64,000 nt of DNA from positions 310,001 through 374,000 of the forward strand of contig NZ_RCZC01000003.1 in the NCBI RefSeq assembly GCF_006439055.1. The letters are read 5' to 3'. Of the stretch, positions 29,498 to 37,116 are shown one piece after another. The position numbers and the translations under genes are program-made. The notes below the pieces were generated by a model that did not search any database, had not been told where the DNA came from, and saw only the letters and a program-made list of their open reading frames with translations. Within the stretch, counting starts at the first letter, position 1. Every line of letters starts with the position of its first letter. Source of the DNA: Sphingomonas glacialis (GTDB taxonomy: Bacteria; Pseudomonadota; Alphaproteobacteria; Sphingomonadales; Sphingomonadaceae).

Positions 29498-30541
29498 CTA
29501 GCCGTCGGTTCGGGCCGCCTGTGGTGCAGCGAGCCCTTCGACAGGCTCCGCGCGAACCGCTTGGGGCTCGGATTCGGCGCGATAGCCTAGCGTCGCCTGC
29601 CCCTGGATCGGGCCGACCACATCGGCGACCAAATAGAGCGGCCGGCGCTTCGATTCGACATAGAGCCGGCCGAGATATTCGCCGATCATCCCGAGCACGA
29701 ACATCTGGAACGCGCCGAGCAGCACCACGACGAGCATCGTCGAGGTCCAGCCGGCGACCGCGCTGCCGCTGAAGAAGCCGATCGCGATATAGAGGAACAG
29801 CAACAGCGACGCCGCGGTCAGCGCGAGCCCCAAATGGCTCGCGAAACGCAAGGGCGCGGTCGAGAAACCGGTGACGGCATCGAGCGCGAGGCGGATCATC
29901 TTGGCGAGCGGGTAATTCGTCTCCCCGGCATGGCGCTCGGCCCGGTCATACGGGAAGGGCACCTGGCGGAAACCGACCCAGGCAACCATTCCGCGGATGA
30001 AGCGCGCCTGTTCGGGCATCGCCAGGAATGCGTCGAGCGCGCGGCGGCTCATCAGGCGGAAATCCCCCGTGTCGAGCGGGATCGCGGTGTCGGTGACGCG
30101 GTCGAGCAGGCGATAGAAGACCGCCGCGGTGAGCTTCTTGAACGCGGTCTCGCCCTCGCGCGTGCGGCGCACGGCATAGACGACATCGGCCTGCTGCGCG
30201 GTCATCGCCGCGCGCATGTCGCTGAGCAATTCGGGCGGGTCCTGCAGATCGGCATCGATGATCAGGATCTGCGCGCCCGAGCACAGATCGAGCCCCGCGG
30301 TCAGCGCGAGCTGGTGGCCATGGTTGCGCGACAGGTTGATCACCACGAGCCGCGGGTCGGCGGCGGCGAGGCGCTGCATCACCGGCCAGCTCTCGTCGCG
30401 CGAGCCGTCGTTGATCAGCACGATCTCGTAATCCGCGCCGACCGCCGCCTGCGCCGCCGCCGAGACGCGCGCATGGAGCAGGTCGAGGCACGCCGCTTCG
30501 TTATAGCAGGGAATGACGATGGAGAGCGCGGGGCGGATCAT
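29498..30541 (-). CDS. Polyprenyl-phosphate glycosyltransferase, family GT2 (GtrB/ArnC-like)
   Basis: 347 aa. GT-A domain at residues 1-230 (SIVIPCYNEAACLDLL; LIIDADLQDPPE; RRTREGETAFKK), then two membrane segments (about 235-300). Transfers a sugar from a nucleotide to undecaprenyl phosphate. The last ~25 residues (including AVRAEPVEG) are not family-like: they are encoded by a palindromic repeat at 29,531-29,570. Conserved partner of the GtrA gene on the other strand. Confidence 0.9.
   Translation of the reverse strand: MIRPALSIVIPCYNEAACLDLLHARVSAAAQAAVGADYEIVLINDGSRDESWPVMQRLAAADPRLVVINLSRNHGHQLALTAGLDLCSGAQILIIDADLQDPPELLSDMRAAMTAQQADVVYAVRRTREGETAFKKLTAAVFYRLLDRVTDTAIPLDTGDFRLMSRRALDAFLAMPEQARFIRGMVAWVGFRQVPFPYDRAERHAGETNYPLAKMIRLALDAVTGFSTAPLRFASHLGLALTAASLLLFLYIAIGFFSGSAVAGWTSTMLVVVLLGAFQMFVLGMIGEYLGRLYVESKRRPLYLVADVVGPIQGQATLGYRAESEPQAVRAEPVEGLAAPQAARTDG
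29531..29570. repeat. Palindromic repeat forming the 3' end of the GT2 gene
   Basis: Bounded by GAGCCC and GGGCTC. Its reading in the gene gives the residues AVRAEPVEG, the translation of a GGTTCGCGCGGAGCCTGTCG-type repeat often seen in sphingomonad genomes. Confidence 0.65.
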
Positions 30542-30599
30542 GCCGTCGGTTTAGCGCCGCTTTGCCCGCGCGTCATCGCCAATCCGCAGCGCGTCCGGT

Positions 30600-32414
30600 T
30601 CACGCCGCGGCGTGGGCGCGTTCCTCGGCAAGCCGTTCGAGAATGACCAGCGGTACCGCGCCACTGTGCAGGATCTCGTGGAACTCCCGCACATCGAACT
30701 TCGCGCCGAGGATCGTCTTGGCCTTGGCGCGGGCGCGCAGCCAGCTGACATGGCCGATCTTGTAGCTGCATGCCTGTCCCGGCATGGTGCAGTAGCGGTT
30801 GACCTCGCTCGTCGCGCGCGGCGGCGGGAAGCCGGTGATTTCGACCATATAGGCGATCGCCTTTTCGCGGCTCCAGCGCTTGGCGTGCATGCCGGTATCG
30901 ACGACGAGCCGGCACGCGCGGAACAGCAGCGACTGGTAATAGCCGATCCGGCCGAGCGGATCCTGGTCGTACACCCCGCTCTCGTCGGCGAGTTGCTCGG
31001 CATAGAGCGCCCAGCCCTCGGTATAGGCGTTGAAGAAGCTCGTCTTGCGGATCAGCGGACCCGCGGCGCCCTGCGCGATGCTGATCTGGAGATGGTGGCC
31101 GGGGACGCCTTCGTGATGCGTCAGCGTCGGCAGCCCGTATTTGGGCCAGTCGCTGATGTGCTTGAGGTTGATCCAGTAGATCGCCGGACGCGAGCCATCG
31201 AGCGCGGCGCGGTAATAATAGCCGTTCGACGCGCCGTCCTGGATCTCGACCGGCACGCTGCGGATCTCGAGCGGGGCGTCGGGCGGGTTGATGAACAGCG
31301 TCGGCAGGCGCGCCTGCATCGTCCGCACCTGGTCGTTGAGGCTGGCGAGCAAGGCGGCGCGGCCTTCGGGCGTGTCGGGGTAGAGCTGCGCGGGGGTTGT
31401 GTTGAGCGTGTCGAGCCGTGCGCTGACGCTGCCGGTCGTCAGGCCCTGCGCCTTGAGCAGCGAGTCGAGCGTGGCGCTGATCTCGGCGACCTGGTCGAGC
31501 CCCATCTGATGGACCTGATCGGGCGTGAAATCGGTCGTCGTCGCGCTCGCCAGCGCGGCGGCATAGAGCGCATCGCCATTCGGCACCGACCACAGCCCGA
31601 CATCGCTCCGCGCGGTCCGGCGCAGCCGGGTGACGAGCGCGATCTGCCGGTCGAGCGCGGGATAGACCGAATCGGCGACGAGCTTGGTCGCGCGGCCGGC
31701 ATACTCGCCGGGCAGCTTGGCCGCCGTCGTCCGGAGCGTGAGCGAGGTGACGAGTCCGCTCTCGGCCGGTGCAGGCTTGCGCAGCGCCGCCATCTGCCCG
31801 AGCGCGAGATCGAGCGCGAAGGCGGGGGCGACGAGGCCGCGCTTGGCGGCATCCTCCTGCACCGCATTCTCGGCATCGAGCACGCGCGCGAAATCGGCGA
31901 GGCGGTCGAGATAGGCCTCGGCATCGGCGGCGCTCGCGACGACATGGCGCGAATTGAGGAAATCGGGAACGCCGAAATAGGCGCCCTGCTGCTGTGTGAT
32001 CGGATAGGGCCGCTGCGGCGAGCCGACGCTGAAGCGCGCGGGGCCGACTTCGCGCTGGTGCAGCGAGTAGAGCACGACCTCGCGGTCGAGCTTGCTGGTC
32101 GGCGACAGCGTCGCGGGATCGATCGCGTCGAGCGCGGCGATCGCGCGGCGCGTCCGGGCGAGGCCGCGCGCACGGTTGGCGAGCGACGGATCGTCGAGCC
32201 GTTGCTTCAACGCGGCATTGGCGCCCTTGTCGAGCCCGAGCTGCGTCGCGCTCTCGGGGCTTTCCTGCAGGCCTTCGGCGAAGATCCGGTCGAACAGCGC
32301 GGCGAGCGCGGCGTCGCCCGCGCCAGTTGCCGCGGCTGCGCGGGCAGCGGCGGCGGGGAGCAGCGCGAGCGCGCCGAAAGCGCTGGTCGACCACAGAAAA
32401 TCACGCCGGTCCAT
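30600..32414 (-). CDS. DUF885 family secreted protein (putative metallo-carboxypeptidase)
   Basis: 604 aa. The N-terminus MDRRDFLWSTSAFGALALLP has the twin-arginine pattern (RRDFL), so Tat export is likely. The C-terminal half carries THHEGVPGHHLQ (a variant HExxH-like zinc motif), with SFFNAYTEGWALYAE downstream, both DUF885 hallmarks. Related proteins are thought to be carboxypeptidases but few are characterised. Three in-frame ATGs follow AAGGGG directly; the third (32414) has the best spacing. Confidence 0.85.
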   Translation of the reverse strand: MDRRDFLWSTSAFGALALLPAAAARAAAATGAGDAALAALFDRIFAEGLQESPESATQLGLDKGANAALKQRLDDPSLANRARGLARTRRAIAALDAIDPATLSPTSKLDREVVLYSLHQREVGPARFSVGSPQRPYPITQQQGAYFGVPDFLNSRHVVASAADAEAYLDRLADFARVLDAENAVQEDAAKRGLVAPAFALDLALGQMAALRKPAPAESGLVTSLTLRTTAAKLPGEYAGRATKLVADSVYPALDRQIALVTRLRRTARSDVGLWSVPNGDALYAAALASATTTDFTPDQVHQMGLDQVAEISATLDSLLKAQGLTTGSVSARLDTLNTTPAQLYPDTPEGRAALLASLNDQVRTMQARLPTLFINPPDAPLEIRSVPVEIQDGASNGYYYRAALDGSRPAIYWINLKHISDWPKYGLPTLTHHEGVPGHHLQISIAQGAAGPLIRKTSFFNAYTEGWALYAEQLADESGVYDQDPLGRIGYYQSLLFRACRLVVDTGMHAKRWSREKAIAYMVEITGFPPPRATSEVNRYCTMPGQACSYKIGHVSWLRARAKAKTILGAKFDVREFHEILHSGAVPLVILERLAEERAHAAA

Positions 32415-32499
32415 CATCATCCCCTTGCTTTGCAGAGGCGCAGCCTAGCGGCTCACCTCGGGTTCGCAAGCCGGTGATCGGCGGCCGGTAGAGGACGCC

Positions 32500-34590
32500 T
32501 CAAACGCGCTCGACCCCGTTGACCGCGTCAGCCGCGCGCAAGGCGGCGATGACGTGCATCAGATGCTGAACGTCGTGCACCTCGACATCGATCGTGTTGG
32601 TGTGGAAACCGGTGTCGCGATTATCGAGCCGCAGGTTGACGATGTTCGCCTTCTGCGCGCCAATGATCGTCGCGATCGTGCCGAGCGCGCCGGGTTCGTT
32701 CTTGACCTCGACCGAGATTCGCCCGGTCGCGCCCTCGGTCTTGTCGCCCCACGACAGATCGACCCAATCGGTATCGTCGGCGGCGGCGAGCACCGGGCAG
32801 TCGATCGTATGCACTTCGATCCCGGCATCGGGGCGGCGCAGGCCGACGATCCGGTCGCCGGGGACGGGATGGCAGCATTCGGCGAGATCGAACGCGACGC
32901 CCGCGGTCAGCCCGCGGATCGAGATCGCGCTCGATTGCGGCGGCAGCTCGCGCATCGCATCGACCCCGGCCGAGCCGGGCATCAGCGCCTCCATCACCGC
33001 GGCATCGGGAATGCGCCGCCGTGCGATCGCCTCGAGCAGCGCGGCTTCGTCGGACACCTTGAGGCGCTGCATCGCGGTTGCCTGCGCATTGCCGGCGAGC
33101 GGGGCGGGGAGGCGTGAGACGAGCTCGTCATACATCTTCCGCCCGAGCGCCTGCGTCTCGATCCGCTCCTTCTGCCGCAGATGCCGCCGGATCGCGGCGC
33201 GCGCCTTGCCGGTGATCGCGAAGTTGAGCCAGCCGGGCTGCGGCTCCTGCGCCTTGGAGCGCAGGATCTGCACCTGGTCGCCATTCTCGATCACGGTGCG
33301 AAGCGGGACGACGCGCCCGTTGATCTTCGCGCCGACCGCCTGGTCGCCGAGATCGGTGTGGACGGCATAAGCGAAATCGATCGGCGAGGCGCCCTTGGGG
33401 AGCTGGTGGAGCTCGCCCTTGGGTGTGAAGGCGAAGATGCGATCCTGATACATCGCCATCTTGGTATGCTCGAGCAGCTCCTCGGGGCTCTCGGCATTGT
33501 CGAGAATCTCGACCAGGTCGCGGATCCAGCTGACCTGCGAATCGGGCCGCACCTTGTCCTGCTTGTACGCCCAGTGCGCAGCGAGGCCGAGCTCGGCCTC
33601 CTCGTGCATGTCGCGCGTGCGGATCTGAATCTCGACGCGCGTATTGTCGGCGTGGATCACCGTGGTGTGGAGCGAGCGATAGCCGTTGCGCTTGGGGGTC
33701 GAGATGTAATCCTTGAAGCGGCCCGGCACCATCGGCCAGCGGCGGTGGATCACGCCCAATGCGGTGTAGCACGCCTCTTCGCTCGGCACGATCACGCGGA
33801 ACGCCATGATGTCGCTGAGCTGTTCGAAGCTGATGTGCCGCTCGGCCATCTTCTTCCAGATCGAATACGGGTGCTTTTCGCGCCCCGATACGTCGCCCTC
33901 GATTCCCTGGCGGCTGAGCAGCAGCTTCAGCCCCGAGCCGATCTTCGCGATGCGGTCCCCGCCGCCCTCCTTGAGCTGGGCGAGCCGCTTGGTGATCGAT
34001 TCGAACGCCTCGGGCTCGAGCTGCGCGAAGGCGAGCGTCTGCATCTCCTTCATGAACTCGTACATGCCGATCCGCTCGGCGAGCGGCGCGTAGATGTCCA
34101 TCGTCTCGCGCGCGATGCGTTTGCGCTTGTCGGAATTCTTGATGAAATGCAGCGTGCGCATGTTGTGCAGCCGGTCGGCGAGCTTGACCAGCAGCACGCG
34201 GATGTCGTCCGACATGGCGAGCAGGAATTTGCGGAGATTCTCCGCGGCGCGCTCGTTTTCGGTCTGCGCCTCGATCTTCGACAGCTTGGTGACGCCGTCG
34301 ACCAGCCGCGCGACGCTCGGACCGAACAGCCGGGTGATCTCCTCAGGCGTCGCGACGGTGTCCTCGATCGTGTCGTGGAGGATCGCCGTCGCGATCGTCT
34401 CGTCGTCGAGATGCAGGTCGGTCAGGATCCCCGCGACTTCGATCGGATGGCTGAAATAGGGGTCGCCGTTCGCGCGCTTCTGCGAGCCGTGCGCCTGCAT
34501 CGAGAAGACGTAGGCGCGGTTGAGCAGTGCCTCATTGGCGGAGGGATCGTATTCGAGGACACGATCGACAAGTTCATACTGACGCAACAT
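32500..34590 (-). CDS. rsh: Bifunctional (p)ppGpp synthetase/hydrolase, Rel/SpoT type
   Basis: 696 aa, full-length RSH. Order: HD hydrolase domain (FSHPIEVAGIL; HDTIEDT, about residues 45-150), synthetase domain (GYRSLHTTVI; IQIRTRDMHEEAELG, about 235-350), TGS (FTPKGELHQLPKGASPIDFAY, about 380-440), then a C-terminal ACT domain. The intact HD and synthetase motifs argue for both activities, as usual for alphaproteobacteria with one RSH. ATG 34590 preferred; a GTG lies two codons upstream. Controls stringent response. Confidence 0.95.
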   Translation of the reverse strand: MLRQYELVDRVLEYDPSANEALLNRAYVFSMQAHGSQKRANGDPYFSHPIEVAGILTDLHLDDETIATAILHDTIEDTVATPEEITRLFGPSVARLVDGVTKLSKIEAQTENERAAENLRKFLLAMSDDIRVLLVKLADRLHNMRTLHFIKNSDKRKRIARETMDIYAPLAERIGMYEFMKEMQTLAFAQLEPEAFESITKRLAQLKEGGGDRIAKIGSGLKLLLSRQGIEGDVSGREKHPYSIWKKMAERHISFEQLSDIMAFRVIVPSEEACYTALGVIHRRWPMVPGRFKDYISTPKRNGYRSLHTTVIHADNTRVEIQIRTRDMHEEAELGLAAHWAYKQDKVRPDSQVSWIRDLVEILDNAESPEELLEHTKMAMYQDRIFAFTPKGELHQLPKGASPIDFAYAVHTDLGDQAVGAKINGRVVPLRTVIENGDQVQILRSKAQEPQPGWLNFAITGKARAAIRRHLRQKERIETQALGRKMYDELVSRLPAPLAGNAQATAMQRLKVSDEAALLEAIARRRIPDAAVMEALMPGSAGVDAMRELPPQSSAISIRGLTAGVAFDLAECCHPVPGDRIVGLRRPDAGIEVHTIDCPVLAAADDTDWVDLSWGDKTEGATGRISVEVKNEPGALGTIATIIGAQKANIVNLRLDNRDTGFHTNTIDVEVHDVQHLMHVIAALRAADAVNGVERV

Positions 34591-34616
34591 GTCCACCCAA
34601 GATGGCGTTACGAACT

Positions 34617-34629
34617 GTTGCTTTGCAAC
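34617..34629. promoter_or_regulatory. Palindrome in the rsh leader
   Basis: GTTGC-TTT-GCAAC, a perfect 5-bp inverted repeat 26 bp upstream of the rsh start. Candidate operator; could also be a small mRNA hairpin. Confidence 0.35.
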
Positions 34630-34648
34630 ATGTTTGCGCGAATCGCAG

Positions 34649-34682
34649 AAAAAAGCCCCTCTCGCACGGATGCGAAAGGGGC
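34649..34682 (-). terminator. Rho-independent terminator of the 105-aa secreted-protein gene
   Basis: Read on the minus strand: GCCCCTTTCGCA, loop TCCG, TGCGAGAGGGGC, then TTTTTT. It closes the gene that ends at 34,705. Confidence 0.88.
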
Positions 34683-34704
34683 CGGGATCGCTCCAGGACG
34701 ACGC

Positions 34705-35022
34705 TTATTTGGCGCGCGCGTTGCACTTGGCGAGCGCGTCGGCATCGAGCGGCTGGCCCGCGATGGCGAAGGCCGAGAGCTTGCCGGCGCGCTGCGCGAT
34801 CATCTCGCAGACGATCCCTTCGCGCTGCGGGCCCTTGTTGGCGGTGAATGCGGTGGCGTTCCACTTCCAGACCGTCCCGTTGGTGATCAGCATCGTCTTG
34901 GCCGGGGCGGCGACCGGGGTCGCGGCGTAATACGGCGCGGCGTCGGCGGCGCGCGCTACGCTCGGCACGAACGGCAGGGTCGCGACGAAGGCGGCGACAG
35001 CAAGCGGAAGCGAACGGATCAT
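34705..35022 (-). CDS. Small secreted protein, function unknown
   Basis: 105 aa with a signal peptide (MIRSLPLAVAAFVATLPFVP...ARAAD). The mature part of about 80 residues contains KTMLITNGTVWKWNATAFTA and two cysteines (CEMIAQ, KCNARAK) that could form a disulphide. Resembles small conserved alphaproteobacterial periplasmic proteins, but I cannot name a family. Own ribosome site (GGAG) and terminator, divergent from an HxlR regulator. Confidence 0.75.
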   Translation of the reverse strand: MIRSLPLAVAAFVATLPFVPSVARAADAAPYYAATPVAAPAKTMLITNGTVWKWNATAFTANKGPQREGIVCEMIAQRAGKLSAFAIAGQPLDADALAKCNARAK

Positions 35023-35087
35023 GGGGAGGCTCCTTGCCTTTTCGGTTTCGATTCGCTACTTAAATGCTGCAGTTGCGAGTTGCAAGT

Positions 35088-35102
35088 CAAAACGTAGTTT
35101 TG
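35088..35102. promoter_or_regulatory. Palindrome between the HxlR gene and the secreted-protein gene
   Basis: CAAAAC-GTA-GTTTTG is a perfect 6-bp inverted repeat in the AT-rich divergent promoter region, 40 bp before the HxlR ATG. Candidate HxlR operator. Confidence 0.5.
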
Positions 35103-35141
35103 CTTCCCCCTTCAAGTATAAATGCGTTAGGGTTGACGATC

Positions 35142-35633
35142 ATGGATGCAAAGTTGCGCGAGCCCTTGCGGGATTTGGTCAAATGCAGCCTCCCCGCGGC
35201 GCTCGAAGTGATGGGCGAACGCTGGAGCTTCATGATCCTGCGCGCCGCCTTCAACGGCCTGCACCATTTCGAGGAATTCCAGTCCGAGCTCGGCATTGCG
35301 CGCAATATCCTGGCCAATCGGCTGGGGCGGCTGGTCGAGCATGGCATCCTGACGCGTACCGCGGTCGCCGCCGATCGCCGCAAGATCCAGTATGAGCTGA
35401 CCGAAAAGGGCGCCGCGCTGCTCCCGACGATGCTCGCGCTGCGGCAATGGGGCGAGCGCTGGGAGACGGGCTTTCGCGCCAGCCCGGTGCTGGTCGACAA
35501 GCGCGACATGCGCCCGATCGCCCCGATCGACGTACGCGCCTGGGACGGCCGCGTGCTGACCAAGCACGAATTGCTCTGGGCACTGCCCGAAGATGTCGAT
35601 TATGGTGAGGCAGGATTGCGCGCCGCAGAATAG
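35142..35633 (+). CDS. HxlR-family transcriptional regulator
   Basis: 163 aa. The winged HTH is complete: CSLPAALEVMGERWSFMILRAAFNGLHHFEEFQ, IARNILANRLGRLVEHGIL, DRRKIQYELTEKGAALLP. A longer C-terminus (about residues 105-163) than the minimal HxlR. Cys-18 region (VKCSLPAALEVMGERW) is where thiol- or aldehyde-sensing HxlR proteins have their reactive Cys. ATG 35142 preferred over the frame open since 35064. Probably controls itself and the divergent secreted-protein gene. Confidence 0.88.
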   Translation: MDAKLREPLRDLVKCSLPAALEVMGERWSFMILRAAFNGLHHFEEFQSELGIARNILANRLGRLVEHGILTRTAVAADRRKIQYELTEKGAALLPTMLALRQWGERWETGFRASPVLVDKRDMRPIAPIDVRAWDGRVLTKHELLWALPEDVDYGEAGLRAAE

Positions 35634-35710
35634 GATCGTGCGACCGATGATGAGGGGAAGGGCCGGCGTGCATATAGATTCTTCTGTCGGTCTTGCGTAA
35701 CACTCAGCGC

Positions 35711-36451
35711 GTGCAGAGCCTCCACACCCTCGCGAATCCGGCGCGTTTCCTGAAACTTGCGCGCCCCCTGACCGCGTTGCTGTTCTGGGCCGGCGTCGGA
35801 TTGATCGCCGTCGGCGTCTGGGGCGGTCTGACGCAGACCCCGCCCGACTATCTGCAGGGCGAGACCGTCCGCATCCTCTATATCCATGTGCCGACCGCCT
35901 GGCTCGGCATGGGCGGGTGGAGCGGGATCGCGATCTCGTCGCTGGTGTTCCTCGTCTGGCGGCATCCGCTGGCGATGATCGCGGCGCGCGCGATTGCGCC
36001 GCCCGGAGCCGTGTTCGCCGGCCTTTGCCTCGCGACGGGGTCGATCTGGGGGCGCCCGACCTGGGGGACGTGGTGGCAATGGGACGGGCGGCTAACCTCG
36101 ATGCTGCTGCTGTTCTTCGTCTATCTCGGCTTCATGGCGCTGGTCCGCGCCGATGACGAGCGTGGCGGCGACGGGCGGATCCCCGCGCTGTACGGGATCG
36201 CCGGGTCGGTGTTGCTGCCGATCATCCGCTATTCGGTGGTGTGGTGGAACACGCTGCATCAGGGGCAGAGCATCGGCCTGACCAAATCGACGATCGACTC
36301 GTCGATCCTGTGGCCGCTGTGGTTCACGCTCGGCGGTTTCACCTTTTTCTTCGCTGGCATCGTGTTGATGCGAATGCGCACGATCCTCGCGCGCACCAAG
36401 GCCGAGGCGCGGCTGCGGCGGATGGCGAATGTCGTCGAGGTGACCGCATGA
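35711..36451 (+). CDS. ccmC: Haem exporter/transport protein CcmC
   Basis: 246 aa with six membrane segments. Has the tryptophan-rich haem-handling loop TWGTWWQWDGRLTS and the histidine-bearing YIHVPTAW and WWNTLHQGQS. Loads haem onto CcmE in the periplasm. GTG 35711 puts the start at the usual ...LHTLANPARFLKLARPL; TTG 35693 is possible. Neither has a strong ribosome site. A TATAGA -10-like box at 35,673-35,678 may be the operon promoter. Its stop overlaps ccmD (ATGA). Confidence 0.94.
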   Translation: MQSLHTLANPARFLKLARPLTALLFWAGVGLIAVGVWGGLTQTPPDYLQGETVRILYIHVPTAWLGMGGWSGIAISSLVFLVWRHPLAMIAARAIAPPGAVFAGLCLATGSIWGRPTWGTWWQWDGRLTSMLLLFFVYLGFMALVRADDERGGDGRIPALYGIAGSVLLPIIRYSVVWWNTLHQGQSIGLTKSTIDSSILWPLWFTLGGFTFFFAGIVLMRMRTILARTKAEARLRRMANVVEVTA

Positions 36452-36555
36452 ACCCCTGGCCCTTCGTCACCGCGGCCTATGTCCTGACTGGGACCGTGTC
36501 CGTCGCGCTCGCCGTGTGGAGTTTCCAGGCGATGCGCAGCAGCGAGAAGAAATGA
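36448..36555 (+). CDS. ccmD: Haem exporter small subunit CcmD
   Basis: 35 aa, one membrane helix (FVTAAYVLTGTVSVALAVWS) followed by a basic tail. Size, topology and position between ccmC and ccmE identify CcmD, which releases haem-loaded CcmE. Start overlaps the ccmC stop and its own stop overlaps the ccmE start (both ATGA). Confidence 0.9.
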   Translation: MNPWPFVTAAYVLTGTVSVALAVWSFQAMRSSEKK

Positions 36556-36986
36556 AAGCCAAGCATCAACGCCTGACGCTCGTCCTGCTCGCGATCGGTG
36601 CGGTCGGCGGGGCAAGCCTGCTCGCTTTGTCGGCCCTGAAGGACCAGGCGGCGTTCTTCTACGCGCCGGGCGACGTGAAGAAGGACGGCCTGCCGATCGG
36701 GCGCGCGGTGCGGCTCGGCGGGATGGTCGCGGATCATTCTATCCAGCGCCTCGCCGATGGCGTGTCGATGCGCTTCGTCGTCACCGATGGCGTGGCCACG
36801 GTGCCGGTCGCCTTCAAGGGCATCGCGCCAGACCTGTTCCGCGAGAAATCGGGGGTCGTCGCCGAAGGATCGTTCAACCCCGACGGCAGCTTCACTGCGA
36901 CCAATCTGCTCGCCAAGCACGACGAGAAATACATGCCCCCCGAAATCGCCGGCAAGATGCACGAGACGAAGACGTTGCAGCAATGA
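36552..36986 (+). CDS. ccmE: Haem chaperone CcmE
   Basis: 144 aa. N-terminal anchor helix (about 7-27), then an OB-fold domain (FVVTDGVATVPVAFKGIAPDLFREKSGVVAEG). The haem-binding motif is H123-xxx-Y127 in AKHDEKYMPPE. Accepts haem from CcmC and delivers it to CcmF/H. Separated from ccmF by an 87-bp palindromic repeat. Confidence 0.96.
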   Translation: MKAKHQRLTLVLLAIGAVGGASLLALSALKDQAAFFYAPGDVKKDGLPIGRAVRLGGMVADHSIQRLADGVSMRFVVTDGVATVPVAFKGIAPDLFREKSGVVAEGSFNPDGSFTATNLLAKHDEKYMPPEIAGKMHETKTLQQ

Positions 36987-37013
36987 GGGTGGACCGGTCC
37001 TTAGTAGAGGGTT

Positions 37014-37100
37014 CGTCACCCTGGGCTTGTCCCGGGGTCCACCGTGCCGCACGCGTGGCGCTCGTTGCAGGGTGGACCCCGGAACGAGCCCGGGGTGACG
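37014..37100. repeat. 87-bp inverted-repeat element between ccmE and ccmF
   Basis: CGTCACCCTGGGCTTGTCCC... is nearly complementary to ...GAGCCCGGGGTGACG over about 30 bp each side. It could form a long mRNA hairpin inside the ccm operon. Same family as 59,334-59,430. Confidence 0.85.
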
Positions 37101-37116
37101 GCCGGGGGGCGGCGCT

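Noticed and set aside
30612..32477. 621-aa open frame opposite the DUF885 gene
   Set aside because: No recognisable domain and no supported start; the reverse strand has a Tat signal and DUF885 motifs.
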